From NCBI GenBank assembly GCA_004557505.1, contig SFGZ01000006.1, positions 77,047-141,046 on the forward strand: a DNA stretch of 64,000 bases. The letters are read 5' to 3'. Below the pieces are notes generated by a model that saw nothing but the letters and a program-made list of their open reading frames with translations, was not told the DNA's origin and did not search any database. Made by a program: the position numbers and the translations under genes. Below, piece after piece: positions 1 through 8,700 of the stretch. The stretch is from Coriobacteriaceae bacterium. GTDB lineage: Bacteria; Actinomycetota; Coriobacteriia; Coriobacteriales; Atopobiaceae. Numbering within the stretch: the stretch's first letter is position 1; each line of letters starts with the position of its first letter.

Positions 1-1092
1 ATCCCTAAGTCAAGCCAGTTTGTACGCATAACTCTTCCCTTTTTGAGCAAGCCACTCGTCTCCGCCACGTTTGCGACCTTTGCGCTCGTGATCACCGACT
101 ACGGCGTACCTTTGATGGTGGGCGGCAAGGTCATGACGCTTCCCGTGCTCATGTACCAAAACGCGGTGGGGCTGCTCGACTTCGACACCGGCGCCGCTAT
201 TGGGTTTGTGCTGCTCATCCCTGCAGTCATAGACTTTGTCGTCGACCTGCTCGCGCGGGATAGCGCCAGCTCGCGCTACGTCTCGCGCGGGTTTGACCTC
301 AGGCCGCGCGTCGCGAGAGATGCCGTTGGGTATGTGGTCGCTGTGGCCGTGACGCTTGCCCTGCTTGCCCCTGTTGCCAGCTTCTGCATGGTGTCGTTTG
401 TGACGAAGTACCCCATCGACCTTGCCCCCACCTTTGCCAACGTGGGGCGCGCCCTCACCATGGGGGCGGGATCGTACTGGGTGAACTCGCTCTTTATAGC
501 CCTTGTCGTGTCTATCTTGGGGACGATCATCGCCTATCTCGTTGCCTACATCACGGCGCGCGTCGGCGGCGTCTCCGCTCGCCTCCTTCACCTGGCGTCT
601 GTCACCACCCTTGTCGTGCCGGGTATAGTCCTTGGCCTCTCGTTTGCCCTTGCGTTTAGGGGCTCTCCCATCTACGGGACGTTTGCCATCCTCATCCTGG
701 TGAACCTGGTTCACTTCATCGCTTCGCCGTACCTCATGGCCTACAACTCGCTCTCAAAAGTGAACAAGAACCTTGAGGCGGTCGGCCAGACCATGGGCGT
801 GGGGCGTGTGCGCATTGTGCTGGACGTCCTTGTCCCGGCGACGGCCGACACCATAGCCGAGATGTTCTCGTTCTTCTTCGTCAACTGCATGGTGACCATC
901 TCCGCCGTCTCCTTCCTCTCCACCACGCTCAACATGCCGCTCGCGCTTCTGGTGACCGATCTCGACGCTCAGCGCCTGGTGGAGTGCTCGGCCTTTGTCT
1001 CTGTCCTCATCCTTGCCACGAACGTCGTGGAGAAGGTGGTGGTTGCCGCCCTGAGGCGCCACCGTCATGCCCAACCGTCAGTCTCTTGCTAG
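1..1092 (+). CDS. ABC transporter permease, fused two-unit type (5' truncated)
   Basis: The reading frame is open from the first base of the window, so the true start lies upstream; 363 residues are visible. The visible part holds the end of one membrane unit (LVSATFATFALVITDYGVP) and, after a cytoplasmic linker near residues 85-110, a complete second unit of about six membrane segments. The second unit has a permease-type coupling loop (EAVGQTMGVGRVRIVLDVLV). This layout fits importers whose two permeases are fused, such as those for iron or 2-aminoethylphosphonate. The gene sits 21 bp before a LicC-like cytidylyltransferase, so uptake of choline or aminoethylphosphonate for surface decoration is a reasonable inference. 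The substrate is not shown by the sequence; the ATPase and binding protein should lie upstream. Confidence 0.8.
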   Translation: MPKSSQFVRITLPFLSKPLVSATFATFALVITDYGVPLMVGGKVMTLPVLMYQNAVGLLDFDTGAAIGFVLLIPAVIDFVVDLLARDSASSRYVSRGFDLRPRVARDAVGYVVAVAVTLALLAPVASFCMVSFVTKYPIDLAPTFANVGRALTMGAGSYWVNSLFIALVVSILGTIIAYLVAYITARVGGVSARLLHLASVTTLVVPGIVLGLSFALAFRGSPIYGTFAILILVNLVHFIASPYLMAYNSLSKVNKNLEAVGQTMGVGRVRIVLDVLVPATADTIAEMFSFFFVNCMVTISAVSFLSTTLNMPLALLVTDLDAQRLVECSAFVSVLILATNVVEKVVVAALRRHRHAQPSVSC

Positions 1093-1113
1093 CCACCTGG
1101 AGGTACCCACGCT

Positions 1114-2001
1114 ATGACACACAGGGAGTTCCTCGTCCTTTCAACTATCGCGACGGCGCCCGCGCCGCTTACCCAGCGCGCCATAGCCGCGCAGACCGGG
1201 ATGTCGGTGGGTAGCGTGAACGAGGCCGTCTCTAGCCTTTCCGACCTGGGGCTCGTTGACGACAGGCGCGTCACCGACGAGGGGCTCGACGTGCTCGAGC
1301 CCTTCCGCGTGGAGCGCGCGGTGCTCATTGCCGCGGGCTTTGGCTCCCGCATGGTCCCCATCACGCTCAACACGCCAAAGCCGCTGGTGCGCGTGGGCGG
1401 CAGGCGCATCATCGACACCATCCTCGATGCGGTCTATGCGGCGGGCATCACCGAGGTCTATGTGGTGCGCGGCTACCTTGGCGAGCAGTTCGACCAGCTC
1501 CTCTACAAGTACCCGACCATCAGGTTCATCGACAACCCCCTCTACAACGAGGCGAACAACATCTCGAGCATGGTAGCCGCGAAGGACCTCCTCCAGAATG
1601 CCTACGTGTTCGAGTCGGACCTGCTGCTGAGAAACCCCAGCCTCATCACCCGCTACCAGGACCGCTCGAACTACCTTGGCATTCCCATGGAGCGCTCCGA
1701 TGACTGGTGCTTCCAGGTCAAGAACGGGGCCATCAGGCACATGGGCATAGGCGGCGAGGGAGGCGTCTGGCAAATGGTCGGCATCTCGTACTGGACGCCC
1801 GAGGACGGCGCGAGGCTCGCAGAGGACATCCCCGCGACGTTCGAGATGCCGGGCGGGAGGGAGCGCTTCTGGGACGAGGCCCCCCTCACGTACTTTGCCG
1901 ACAGGTATAGGGTCTACATTCGCGAGTGCTCCCTCTCGGACGTGACTGAGATAGACTCGTTCCGCGAGCTCAAGGCGATCGACCCCGCCTACGGCTGTTA
2001 G
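1114..2001 (+). CDS. LicC/PntC-like CTP:phosphocholine or aminoethylphosphonate cytidylyltransferase with N-terminal winged helix
   Basis: Two parts are visible in 295 residues. Residues 1-60 look like a MarR-type winged helix (LTQRAIAAQTGMSVGSVNEA, then SLSDLGLVDDRRVT). Residues 68-295 form a sugar-nucleotidyltransferase fold: GFGSRM at 75-80 with G75, G77 and R79, followed by PITLNTPKPLV, the CTP-binding loop of LicC-like enzymes. The enzyme should activate phosphocholine or 2-aminoethylphosphonate as a CMP ester for later transfer by LicD proteins. Two LicD genes lie downstream. The ATG has a GGAGG ten bases upstream. The choice between choline and phosphonate cannot be made from sequence alone. 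The fused winged helix may sense ligand or may bind DNA. Confidence 0.8.
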   Translation: MTHREFLVLSTIATAPAPLTQRAIAAQTGMSVGSVNEAVSSLSDLGLVDDRRVTDEGLDVLEPFRVERAVLIAAGFGSRMVPITLNTPKPLVRVGGRRIIDTILDAVYAAGITEVYVVRGYLGEQFDQLLYKYPTIRFIDNPLYNEANNISSMVAAKDLLQNAYVFESDLLLRNPSLITRYQDRSNYLGIPMERSDDWCFQVKNGAIRHMGIGGEGGVWQMVGISYWTPEDGARLAEDIPATFEMPGGRERFWDEAPLTYFADRYRVYIRECSLSDVTEIDSFRELKAIDPAYGC

Positions 2002-2010
2002 GCCGGCCCC

Positions 2011-3159
2011 ATGCCACGGACGTATGCCATCTTCTCCGCGCAGTACCTCCCGCACGTGGGGGGTGTGGAGACGTTCACCGCGAACCTTGCCCGCCAGCTC
2101 GTCTCGGGCGGGGACGGGGTGTGCGTGGTGACGTCTGCGTGCGAGGGCGTGCCCGAGGTCGAGACCCAGGCAGACGGCGTGCGCGTCGTGCGGCTTCCCA
2201 GCCTCCGGCTCATGGGGGGGAGGCTTCCCCTCTCGCGCCACGGGGCGCGCGAGCGCTCGCTCCTGTCTGCCGTGTCCGGCCTTGGCGTGGACCGCGTCCT
2301 CGTGAACACCCGCTTCTACGGCACGTCCGTCACGGGCCTCCGCTTTGCCCGCTGGCTCGGCCTGCCCGCAGTCCTTCTCGACCACGGCTCCGCATGGCTC
2401 ACCTTCGGACGCGGCGACGCGCTCGATGCCGCCGCCCGCGCGTGGGAGCGCCGCATGACCGCCCGCGTCGTGAGCCTGGGGGCCACTTTCGCAGGCATCA
2501 GCGAGAAGAGCGCCGCGTGGCTCTCGACCTTTGGCATCACCACGTCGCTGGTCATCCCCAACGCCATCGACGCCGCCTCGTTTCGCGGGGAGTCCTCGGG
2601 GAGGGACTTCCGCGCAGAGCTCGGCATCCCCGGGGAGGCGACGCTCGTGGCCTTCGTGGGCAGGCTTGCCCCCGAGAAGGGGCCCGAGCGACTCCTTAGG
2701 GCCGTCCGCGAGCTGGGCGAGGGCTACGTCGCAGTCCTGGCGGGCGACGGCGCGCTCCGCGACCGGCTTGCGCGAGACCTGCCTGCCAACGCGCACCTCG
2801 TGGGCAACCTCGGCCATCCGGACCTCTCCGCCCTGCTCTCGCAGGCAGACGCCTTCTGCCTCCCCACGCGCTCGGAGGGCTTTTGCACCTCGCTCCTGGA
2901 GGCGGGCGCCTGGGGCGTGCCGTGCGTGGTGCCGGATGTGGGCGGCGCGCGGGAGGTGCTCTGCCAGGGTCACGACACCCTTGGGTGCATCACGCCAGAC
3001 CGCGAACATACGACCATGGCCGAGGGGGTTCGCCGGGTTGCGGCGTCATGGACGCCTGCGCGCTCGCGGGAGCTCCGCGCTCACGTGGGGCGCGACCTCT
3101 CCTGGGCGCAGGCGGCGCGTGCGCTCGAGCGCGCCTTTGCGCAGGCCGAGAGGGGCTAG
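2011..3159 (+). CDS. glycosyltransferase family 4 (GT-B)
   Basis: A 382-residue retaining glycosyltransferase. The N-terminal domain begins YLPHVGGVETFTANLA, typical of GT4 acceptor domains. The C-terminal domain carries VAFVGRLAPEKGPERLLRA and the nucleotide-sugar EX7E region EGFCTSLLEAGAWGVP. It should transfer a sugar from a nucleotide donor to a growing surface glycan at the cytoplasmic face of the membrane. It starts 9 bp after the cytidylyltransferase, in the same direction, so the two are probably co-transcribed. Donor and acceptor cannot be deduced. Confidence 0.87.
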   Translation: MPRTYAIFSAQYLPHVGGVETFTANLARQLVSGGDGVCVVTSACEGVPEVETQADGVRVVRLPSLRLMGGRLPLSRHGARERSLLSAVSGLGVDRVLVNTRFYGTSVTGLRFARWLGLPAVLLDHGSAWLTFGRGDALDAAARAWERRMTARVVSLGATFAGISEKSAAWLSTFGITTSLVIPNAIDAASFRGESSGRDFRAELGIPGEATLVAFVGRLAPEKGPERLLRAVRELGEGYVAVLAGDGALRDRLARDLPANAHLVGNLGHPDLSALLSQADAFCLPTRSEGFCTSLLEAGAWGVPCVVPDVGGAREVLCQGHDTLGCITPDREHTTMAEGVRRVAASWTPARSRELRAHVGRDLSWAQAARALERAFAQAERG

Positions 3160-3219
3160 CCGCCCTCCTTGCGGACGCCCGGCTGCTCGGGGCGCCGGCC
3201 TCGGCCGCAGCCCCGCCGC

Positions 3220-4020
3220 CTACACCCAGCGCGCGTCAACGTAGTGGGGCGTCCGCTTGCCCTCCGGGGGCGGCGTCATGTAGTCGCCGTACCAGCGCGA
3301 GAGGCAGAGGTCAAAGTCCCGCGGGCCCTCGAACCGCTCGCCCTCGAAGTCGTAGGGGCAGGTGTCGAAGACGATGGAGCGGGGCATGCGCTCGCTCGGC
3401 CCGATGGGCCAGGCGAGCTGGGCGACCTCGTCGCTTTTTGCAAGGGGGGTGGCGCGGGCCATGTCGTCCACCCGCTGGGCTATCCGGTAGATGTCCTCCT
3501 TGGGCATGACGGCCTTGAGCACGCGCTTTCCCAAGAGGCTCATGGCCGAGGAGCCCTCGTGGACGTTGGCCGTCAGGTAGTCGTACTTGCGCCTGAGCCT
3601 GGCCACCTGGTCAAAGGGCTTGTCGTCTGGCCCAATCCCGTCGACGGGGAACACGTCCACCCAGACGCCCGTGCGGCACCATCGCTCGTCGACATAGTGC
3701 TCGACGACCTCGGTGCGCGCGTCCACCACCTTGATGAAGGGGTAGATGGACGAGCGGTCGCGGTACCAGGTGATCTCGTAGTACGGCCTTCTCGAGCGCC
3801 TGGCGAAGGCCTCCGGCAGGCGCTCGTAGTCCTCTCGCGGCATGATGAGGTCGATGTCGTCGTCCCAGGGGATGAAGCCGTGGTGCCGTATGGCGCCCAG
3901 GAGCGTGCCGTAGGCCATGACGCACCTCAGCCCCTCCTCGTGGCACACCCGGTAGAGCTCTCGCGTGATGTCGAGTTCGATGGCCTTCATCTCGTCCGCG
4001 CCAATGCGCCTCTGTCCCAT
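3220..4020 (-). CDS. LicD family phosphotransferase (first copy)
   Basis: A 266-residue LicD/fukutin-type protein. The family core is clear: VMAYGTLLGAIRHHGFIPWD followed by DDIDLIMPREDY, the acidic metal-binding motif. LicD proteins move phosphocholine or a similar group from a CMP-activated donor to a glycan. The frame is open upstream to 4152, but the ATG at 4020 is preferred because the alignable part begins GADEMKAIELDITRELYRVC. The gene runs opposite to its neighbours, convergent with the GT4 gene and divergent from the GT2 gene at 4222. With the LicC-like enzyme and the second LicD it forms a surface-decoration set. Confidence 0.82.
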   Translation of the reverse strand: MGQRRIGADEMKAIELDITRELYRVCHEEGLRCVMAYGTLLGAIRHHGFIPWDDDIDLIMPREDYERLPEAFARRSRRPYYEITWYRDRSSIYPFIKVVDARTEVVEHYVDERWCRTGVWVDVFPVDGIGPDDKPFDQVARLRRKYDYLTANVHEGSSAMSLLGKRVLKAVMPKEDIYRIAQRVDDMARATPLAKSDEVAQLAWPIGPSERMPRSIVFDTCPYDFEGERFEGPRDFDLCLSRWYGDYMTPPPEGKRTPHYVDARWV

Positions 4021-4221
4021 GCCGTCCCCGTTCAGGTTGCCTGCAAGCACCTGATAGATTGTAAGCTCTCTGTCAGGCGGGGCGAGACGGGCCGCGAGCG
4101 GTCTCTGGTTATTTTTCGGTTGGCGGCCATCGCGCCTTTGGCACGGGGCCATCCATGCAAGAATGGCTAGATGCCCGTGCGGGCCGCCTATCGCACCTCG
4201 TCATCCGACCGGAGCATCCGC

Positions 4222-5109
4222 ATGAAAACAGTCTGTGTGTTCACGCCAACCTACAACCGCGCCTACATACTCCCGGCGCTCTACGAGAGCCTCGTCTCGC
4301 AGACCTCGCAGGACTTCATGTGGCTCATCGTGGACGACGGCTCCACCGACGGCACCCGTTCGCTCGTTGACTCTTGGAGGCGGGAGGGCAAGGTCGACAT
4401 CACCTATGTCAAGAAGGAGAACGGGGGTAAGCCGCGCGCCATCAACACGGGCGTCGAGCTTTGCGAGTGCCCGCTGTTCTTCTGCGTCGACTCGGACGAC
4501 CACCTGGTCTCCGGCGCCGTCGCGCGCATCGTCGAGGACTACGTGGCGATCCGCGATGACGATCGCATCGCCGGCATCGTGGCGCTTAGGGGCACCGACG
4601 AGCACACCCCCATGGCAACCTGGATCCCGGAGGGCCTCTCCGAGGTCAGGTACTGGGACCTCTTCGAGAAGCACCGCTTTGCCGGGGACACGTCGCTCAT
4701 CCACAAGACCGAGGTGCTGCGGAGGTACCCGTACGACGTCGCCCCGGGCGAGAAGTTCATCGCCGAGACCTCCGTCTACTACCGGCTCGACGAGCGCTAC
4801 CTCATGAGGACGGACAACACCATCCTCACCATCTGCCACTACCTTCCCGACGGGCTCACGCATAACTTTGCCAGGAACGCGCGCGAGAACCCCATAGGCT
4901 ACCGCAAGCACAAGCTCTACTGCGCCCAGCGCGCACAGACCATCGTCGGCAAGTTCCGCGAGACCACGCTCTATCTCGTCGGCTGCCGCATGTCAGGGGA
5001 GAGGGGCGGACTCTCGAAGGCGCCTAACAAGTTGATCGGTGCGTTGTGCATGCTCCCCGCCTGCGTTGCCTATCACACGGTGTTCGGGGGGAAGAGGGCC
5101 GATGGCTGA
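4222..5109 (+). CDS. glycosyltransferase family 2
   Basis: A 295-residue GT-A enzyme. It opens VCVFTPTYNRAYILPALYES, then LIVDDGSTDGT, and has the DxD-like donor site FFCVDSDDHL. These mark an inverting GT2 enzyme that adds a sugar in the cytoplasm. The ATG at 4222 is chosen because GGAG lies seven bases upstream and the fold starts immediately; an upstream ATG at 4171 would add an unrelated tail. The gene overlaps the flippase start by 8 bp, so the two are translationally linked. The sugar is not identifiable. Confidence 0.85.
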   Translation: MKTVCVFTPTYNRAYILPALYESLVSQTSQDFMWLIVDDGSTDGTRSLVDSWRREGKVDITYVKKENGGKPRAINTGVELCECPLFFCVDSDDHLVSGAVARIVEDYVAIRDDDRIAGIVALRGTDEHTPMATWIPEGLSEVRYWDLFEKHRFAGDTSLIHKTEVLRRYPYDVAPGEKFIAETSVYYRLDERYLMRTDNTILTICHYLPDGLTHNFARNARENPIGYRKHKLYCAQRAQTIVGKFRETTLYLVGCRMSGERGGLSKAPNKLIGALCMLPACVAYHTVFGGKRADG

Positions 5110-6322
5110 GGGCCTCTCGCTCAAGGAGAACATCGCCTGGAACTCCGCTGGCTCCATCGTGCGCCTGGGCTGCAACTATCTCGTCACGATCGCCGTGGTG
5201 CGCCTCTCCCATGGCTTCGATGCCGCCGGCGCCCTCTCGCTTGCCATGTCGGTCTCCAACCTCGTGGCGCCCTTCGCCGACTTCCGCCTGCGCACGGTGC
5301 AGGTGACCGACGTCCGCGGCGAGCATAGCTCTGGCGAGTACGTCGGGCTGCGCCTCCTCACGTCAGCGCTTGCCTTTGCGATAGGCGTTGCCTACGCGCT
5401 TCTCACCTGCTCCCTTGACGCCGTGCCGGCGATCGTCGCCTATCTGGTGTCATCGCTCGCCGCGAACCTCATCGAGGGCTTCCACGCCATAGACCAGCGG
5501 CACCTCCGCATGGACTACATCGGCCGGTCGTACATGATGCAGGGCATCTCCAACCTGGCGCTCTTCTCGGCGGTGCTGTGGCTCACGGACTCTCTGGTGC
5601 TGGCCTGCGCCGCGATGGCCGCCTCGACCCTGGCGGTCTTCTTTGCCTACGACATGCCGAAGGCGTCTGGCTTCGAGTCTGTCAGGCCCGTTTGCGACCT
5701 GCGCTCCGCAGCCCGCACGCTGGCGACGCTTCTGCCGCTGGTCGTGGCCCAGGTGTGCTCGAGCGCCGTCCTCACGGTGCCCAAGCAGTATCTTGCGGCA
5801 AGCGTCTCCACGGCGGCGCTGGGCATCTACTCCTCCGTGGCCTCCCCCGCGGCCATCGTCCAGATGGGCGCCTCCTACATCTACAGCCCCCTCATGGGGG
5901 AGTTCGCGACGCGCTTCAAGGAAGACAAGGCCTCCGCGCTCAAGCTCTTCAAGCGCACCATCCAGGGCATCGTTGGCATCACGGTTGCCTTCTCGGCGTT
6001 CATCCTCCTGTTTGGCGAGTGGGCGCTCGGCCTGCTCTACGGTCAGGGGATCGTCGAGTACAGCTACCTTCTCGGGCCCGCCGTGCTCTGCACCTTCGTG
6101 ACCGCCTTCGCCTGGTTCATGAACGACCTGCTCCTCTCGCTCAGGGACTACAGGGCGAGCTTCCTCGGCAACGTGGTTGCCACCGCCGCCTCGCTTGCGG
6201 TCACCATCCCCGTGGTGAACCTCTTCGGCATGAACGGTGTAAGCTGGGTGGGCGTGGGGTCCTACCTCATGGCGGTGCTCTGCCTGCTGGCGTTCTTCGT
6301 GCATGACTGCAAGAGGCTCTGA
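5102..6322 (+). CDS. Wzx-type polysaccharide flippase (MATE/MOP superfamily)
   Basis: A 406-residue, highly hydrophobic protein with about twelve predicted membrane segments. It begins SLKENIAWNSAGSIVRLGCN, the usual opening of polysaccharide-biosynthesis flippases of the MOP superfamily. It should move a lipid-linked glycan unit to the outer face of the membrane. The ATG overlaps the end of the GT2 gene by 8 bp and has a G-rich Shine-Dalgarno region (GGGGGGAAGAGG). Its stop codon lies at the left edge of a perfect hairpin (6321-6348) that separates it from the second licD gene. Confidence 0.83.
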   Translation: MAEGLSLKENIAWNSAGSIVRLGCNYLVTIAVVRLSHGFDAAGALSLAMSVSNLVAPFADFRLRTVQVTDVRGEHSSGEYVGLRLLTSALAFAIGVAYALLTCSLDAVPAIVAYLVSSLAANLIEGFHAIDQRHLRMDYIGRSYMMQGISNLALFSAVLWLTDSLVLACAAMAASTLAVFFAYDMPKASGFESVRPVCDLRSAARTLATLLPLVVAQVCSSAVLTVPKQYLAASVSTAALGIYSSVASPAAIVQMGASYIYSPLMGEFATRFKEDKASALKLFKRTIQGIVGITVAFSAFILLFGEWALGLLYGQGIVEYSYLLGPAVLCTFVTAFAWFMNDLLLSLRDYRASFLGNVVATAASLAVTIPVVNLFGMNGVSWVGVGSYLMAVLCLLAFFVHDCKRL

Positions 6323-6348
6323 GACAAGGGGGCGGCCCCCCTTGTCTC
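6321..6348 (+). terminator. perfect hairpin between flippase and second licD gene
   Basis: GAGACAAGGGG pairs perfectly with CCCCTTGTCTC (11 bp) around a short GC loop. The left arm includes two bases of the flippase stop codon. No T run follows, and a strong ribosome site for the next gene starts 7 bp later. It may act as a weak terminator, an RNA-processing site or a stability element. Confidence 0.5.
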
Positions 6349-6368
6349 ATTGGGAAGGAGGAGGGCTG

Positions 6369-7235
6369 ATGGGCCAGGTTGACCAAGCGCGGCCGTATCC
6401 CGAAGGCGCCCTCGAGCGCCTGCAGGAGGCGGAGCGCGGGATCCTCGGCGTGGTGGACGCGATCTGTCGCGAGAACGGCATCGACTACTTCGTCGATTCG
6501 GGGACCTGCCTGGGCGCCGTGCGCCATGGTGGCTTCATCCCCTGGGACGACGACGCGGACATAGGCATGCCCTATGGGGACTACCGGCGCTTCCTCGAGC
6601 TTGCCCCCAGGGCGCTTCCCCCGGGCTGCTCCCTCGCGACGTGCGAGAACACGCCCGGCCTCACGTCGCTCTGGGCCAAGGTGTTCCTCGACGGCACGCG
6701 CTTCATGGACGAGGCCGCCCTTGAGGCCGGCTGCGACCAGGCCATCTTCCTCGACGTCTTCCCCTACTTTCGCGAGGAGGAGGACCCTGCCCGCGCCCGT
6801 GCCCAGAGGGCGGCGTGCCTGAGGCTCCAGCGCATGAGCTACCTCCACGGCATCGCCCATCCCAAGATGCCCTCGGGCACATCGCTGCGCGGCCTCAAGG
6901 CCACGGCGTGCTCCGTCGTCCACCACACGATCGCGCACGCCTGGAGGCCGCAGGAGCTCTCGCGCCGGCTCTTCGAGGCCGCCCAGCCCGTGGCCCCCGC
7001 CGAGCGGTGGTTCAATGCCAGCTACCCACTCGATGGCGTCCACGCCGCGGCGACGCTCTTCCCCACCGAGGACGTCCCCTTCGACGGGATGACGCTTCGG
7101 GCGCCACATGACTGCGACGCCTACCTGCGCACGCTCTACGGCGACTACCACCAGCTCCCACCCGCGGAGGAGCGCTACACCCACCGCCCCCGCGTGCTCG
7201 ACTTTGGTGACGGCGTGAACGTGATGGGGGAGTAG
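6369..7235 (+). CDS. LicD family phosphotransferase (second copy)
   Basis: A 288-residue LicD protein with the diagnostic core YFVDSGTCLGAVRHGGFIPW followed by DDDADIGMPYGDY, and the late family signature LRTLYGDYHQLPPAEER. It should transfer a CMP-activated phosphoryl group, probably phosphocholine or aminoethylphosphonate, to the glycan made by this locus. The ATG at 6369 is chosen over an earlier in-frame start because GGAGGAGG lies just upstream. It differs clearly from the first LicD, so the two may decorate different positions. It is convergent with the DUF2304 gene. Confidence 0.84.
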   Translation: MGQVDQARPYPEGALERLQEAERGILGVVDAICRENGIDYFVDSGTCLGAVRHGGFIPWDDDADIGMPYGDYRRFLELAPRALPPGCSLATCENTPGLTSLWAKVFLDGTRFMDEAALEAGCDQAIFLDVFPYFREEEDPARARAQRAACLRLQRMSYLHGIAHPKMPSGTSLRGLKATACSVVHHTIAHAWRPQELSRRLFEAAQPVAPAERWFNASYPLDGVHAAATLFPTEDVPFDGMTLRAPHDCDAYLRTLYGDYHQLPPAEERYTHRPRVLDFGDGVNVMGE

Positions 7236-7265
7236 CGGCCCGGCCCCTCCAGCGACGCCAGCCCG

Positions 7266-7622
7266 CTAGCCCCTGCCCTCGATGCCGTCCTCGAACTCCT
7301 TCTTGCTGAGGGCAATCTCCTGCGAGAGCTGCTCCACCCTGTCGGTGAGGCGAGAGACGTCGCAGGCAAGGTTGAAGAGCTTGAGCAGCATGAGCGCGAT
7401 GACTACGACAAACACGAAGTTGCTGGGAGAGAGGAAGCCCAGGAGGTCGGAGAAGAAGTATGCGATGCGGGGGAAGATCGCCAGGACCAGCAGGAGCGCA
7501 ACGGCGCAGACCCAGTAGACCGAGTCGGCGATGCGTATCTTTGACGTCCTCACCTTGCGCACGACGATCGAGAGCGCGAGCAGGGCGCCGATGACGAGGA
7601 CGATGCGGAGAACGATGGACAT
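7266..7622 (-). CDS. DUF2304-like small membrane protein
   Basis: A 118-residue protein with three hydrophobic stretches (about residues 3-20, 35-50 and 65-85) and a charged C-terminal helix (LTDRVEQLSQEIALSKKEFE), as in DUF2304 proteins. It begins 8 bp after the stop of the polyprenyl-phosphate glycosyltransferase gene on the same strand. This pairing is common in Gram-positive glycan loci. A role as partner or anchor of that glycosyltransferase is inferred from position only. Confidence 0.75.
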   Translation of the reverse strand: MSIVLRIVLVIGALLALSIVVRKVRTSKIRIADSVYWVCAVALLLVLAIFPRIAYFFSDLLGFLSPSNFVFVVVIALMLLKLFNLACDVSRLTDRVEQLSQEIALSKKEFEDGIEGRG

Positions 7623-7630
7623 GGCCGGTC

Positions 7631-8311
7631 CTATCTAAACCATTGGAAGAGCAGGATGGAAAGGCACGTGCGCGCCATATAGGAGATCGAGGACATGAAG
7701 TGCAGGTAGCTCGTGCCACCCTGGCGCTCGCGCATCTCAGCGGGTACCTCGATCACCTTGGCGCCCCTGCGAATGAGAAGGGCGATGGTATCCGGCTCCG
7801 GCGCGAGGTCGAACCCGCGGGCGAGCGCCTCGACCATGGCGCGGTTGTACATGCGCATGCCAGAGGTGGGGTCGGTTATGGTCGCGCCACAGGTCCGGCG
7901 GATGATTGCGGTGATGAGCCTCGCCCCCGCGCCGCGCGCGCCCACGGCACCCCCTCCCGCGAGGTTGCGCGAGGCAATGACGATGTCGGCCCCCTCGTCC
8001 CGCATCGTCTTGGCCATGGTGGGGATGTAGGTGGGGATGTGCTGGCCGTCGGAGTCTATCTGCACGGCGGCGTCATAGCCATGGCGCGTGGCGTACTTCA
8101 TCCCGGCCCGTACGGCCGAGGTGAGGCCGCAGTTCACCGGTAGGTCTATGTGGCTCAGGGCAAGCTCGTCGCAGATGCGGGGTGTGGCGTCGCTCGAGCC
8201 GTCGTTGATGACGAGGTAGTCCACATCCGGACAGGCTTGGGTCAGCTCTCGCACGGTGTTCGCGAGGCACTCCTCCTCGTTGTAGGCGGGCACGATGGCG
8301 AGAACTCTCAC
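7631..8311 (-). CDS. GT2 polyprenyl-phosphate glycosyltransferase (DPM1-like)
   Basis: A 226-residue GT2 enzyme with VRVLAIVPAYNEEECLANTV, YLVINDGSSDATP, and the donor site AAVQIDSDGQH, all typical of dolichol/undecaprenyl-phosphate sugar transferases. It should load a sugar on undecaprenyl phosphate for use outside the membrane. The GTG at 8311 is preferred: AGAGGAAAGG lies directly upstream and the fold begins at once. The ATG codons at 8347 and 8356 lack a ribosome site and add an arginine-rich tail. It is followed by the small DUF2304 membrane gene. Confidence 0.83.
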   Translation of the reverse strand: MRVLAIVPAYNEEECLANTVRELTQACPDVDYLVINDGSSDATPRICDELALSHIDLPVNCGLTSAVRAGMKYATRHGYDAAVQIDSDGQHIPTYIPTMAKTMRDEGADIVIASRNLAGGGAVGARGAGARLITAIIRRTCGATITDPTSGMRMYNRAMVEALARGFDLAPEPDTIALLIRRGAKVIEVPAEMRERQGGTSYLHFMSSISYMARTCLSILLFQWFR

Positions 8312-8401
8312 GGGTCGCCTTTCCTCTCGTCTTGTCGTCGTACGCATGTCGCCCATGGTATAGCAGCGCGACGCCGCCGCGAGCGCGCCGTGGCCTCGCT
8401 C

Positions 8402-8432
8402 AAAAAAACTCCCCCGCCAGCTGGCGGGGGAG
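8402..8432 (-). terminator. strong intrinsic terminator of the cold-shock gene
   Basis: CTCCCCCGCCAG is followed directly by its complement CTGGCGGGGGAG, and on the minus strand a run of seven T follows. It lies 46 bp beyond the stop of the cold-shock gene and isolates it from the glycosyltransferase gene downstream. Confidence 0.9.
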
Positions 8433-8477
8433 CCAAGTCCCACAGATCCCCGAAAGGGGTATGCGCTGGGCTATGAG

Positions 8478-8681
8478 TTAGATCTTGTGGACGTTGGAGG
8501 CCTGGAGCTTGCCGTTCTGGCCGGTGGTGATGTCAAACTCGACAGTCTGGCCCTCGTCCAGGGTCTTGAAGCCGTCCATCTTGATCTCGGAGTAGTGGAC
8601 GAACAGGTCGTCGCCGTCCTCACGAGAGATGAAGCCATAGCCCTTGTCGGGGTTGAACCACTTAACAGTACCCTTTGCCAT
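8478..8681 (-). CDS. csp: cold-shock domain protein
   Basis: A 67-residue CspA-type protein covering the whole family length. RNP1 is KGYGFISRE and RNP2 is DDLFVHYSEI; the start MAKGTVKWFNPDKGYGFI is canonical. It binds single-stranded RNA and DNA and acts as an RNA chaperone. The ATG at 8681 follows AAGAAAGG. The frame is open further upstream, but that part is the untranslated leader. The gene is monocistronic, bounded by a strong terminator and by a leader with two small hairpins. Confidence 0.95.
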   Translation of the reverse strand: MAKGTVKWFNPDKGYGFISREDGDDLFVHYSEIKMDGFKTLDEGQTVEFDITTGQNGKLQASNVHKI

Positions 8682-8700
8682 GTCGTGCCTTTCTTTCTTT

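Noticed and set aside
1141..3009. Long open frame on the minus strand opposite the cytidylyltransferase and GT4 genes
   Set aside because: It is a shadow of real genes; composition is arginine- and histidine-rich with no family motif, as expected from high-GC codon usage.
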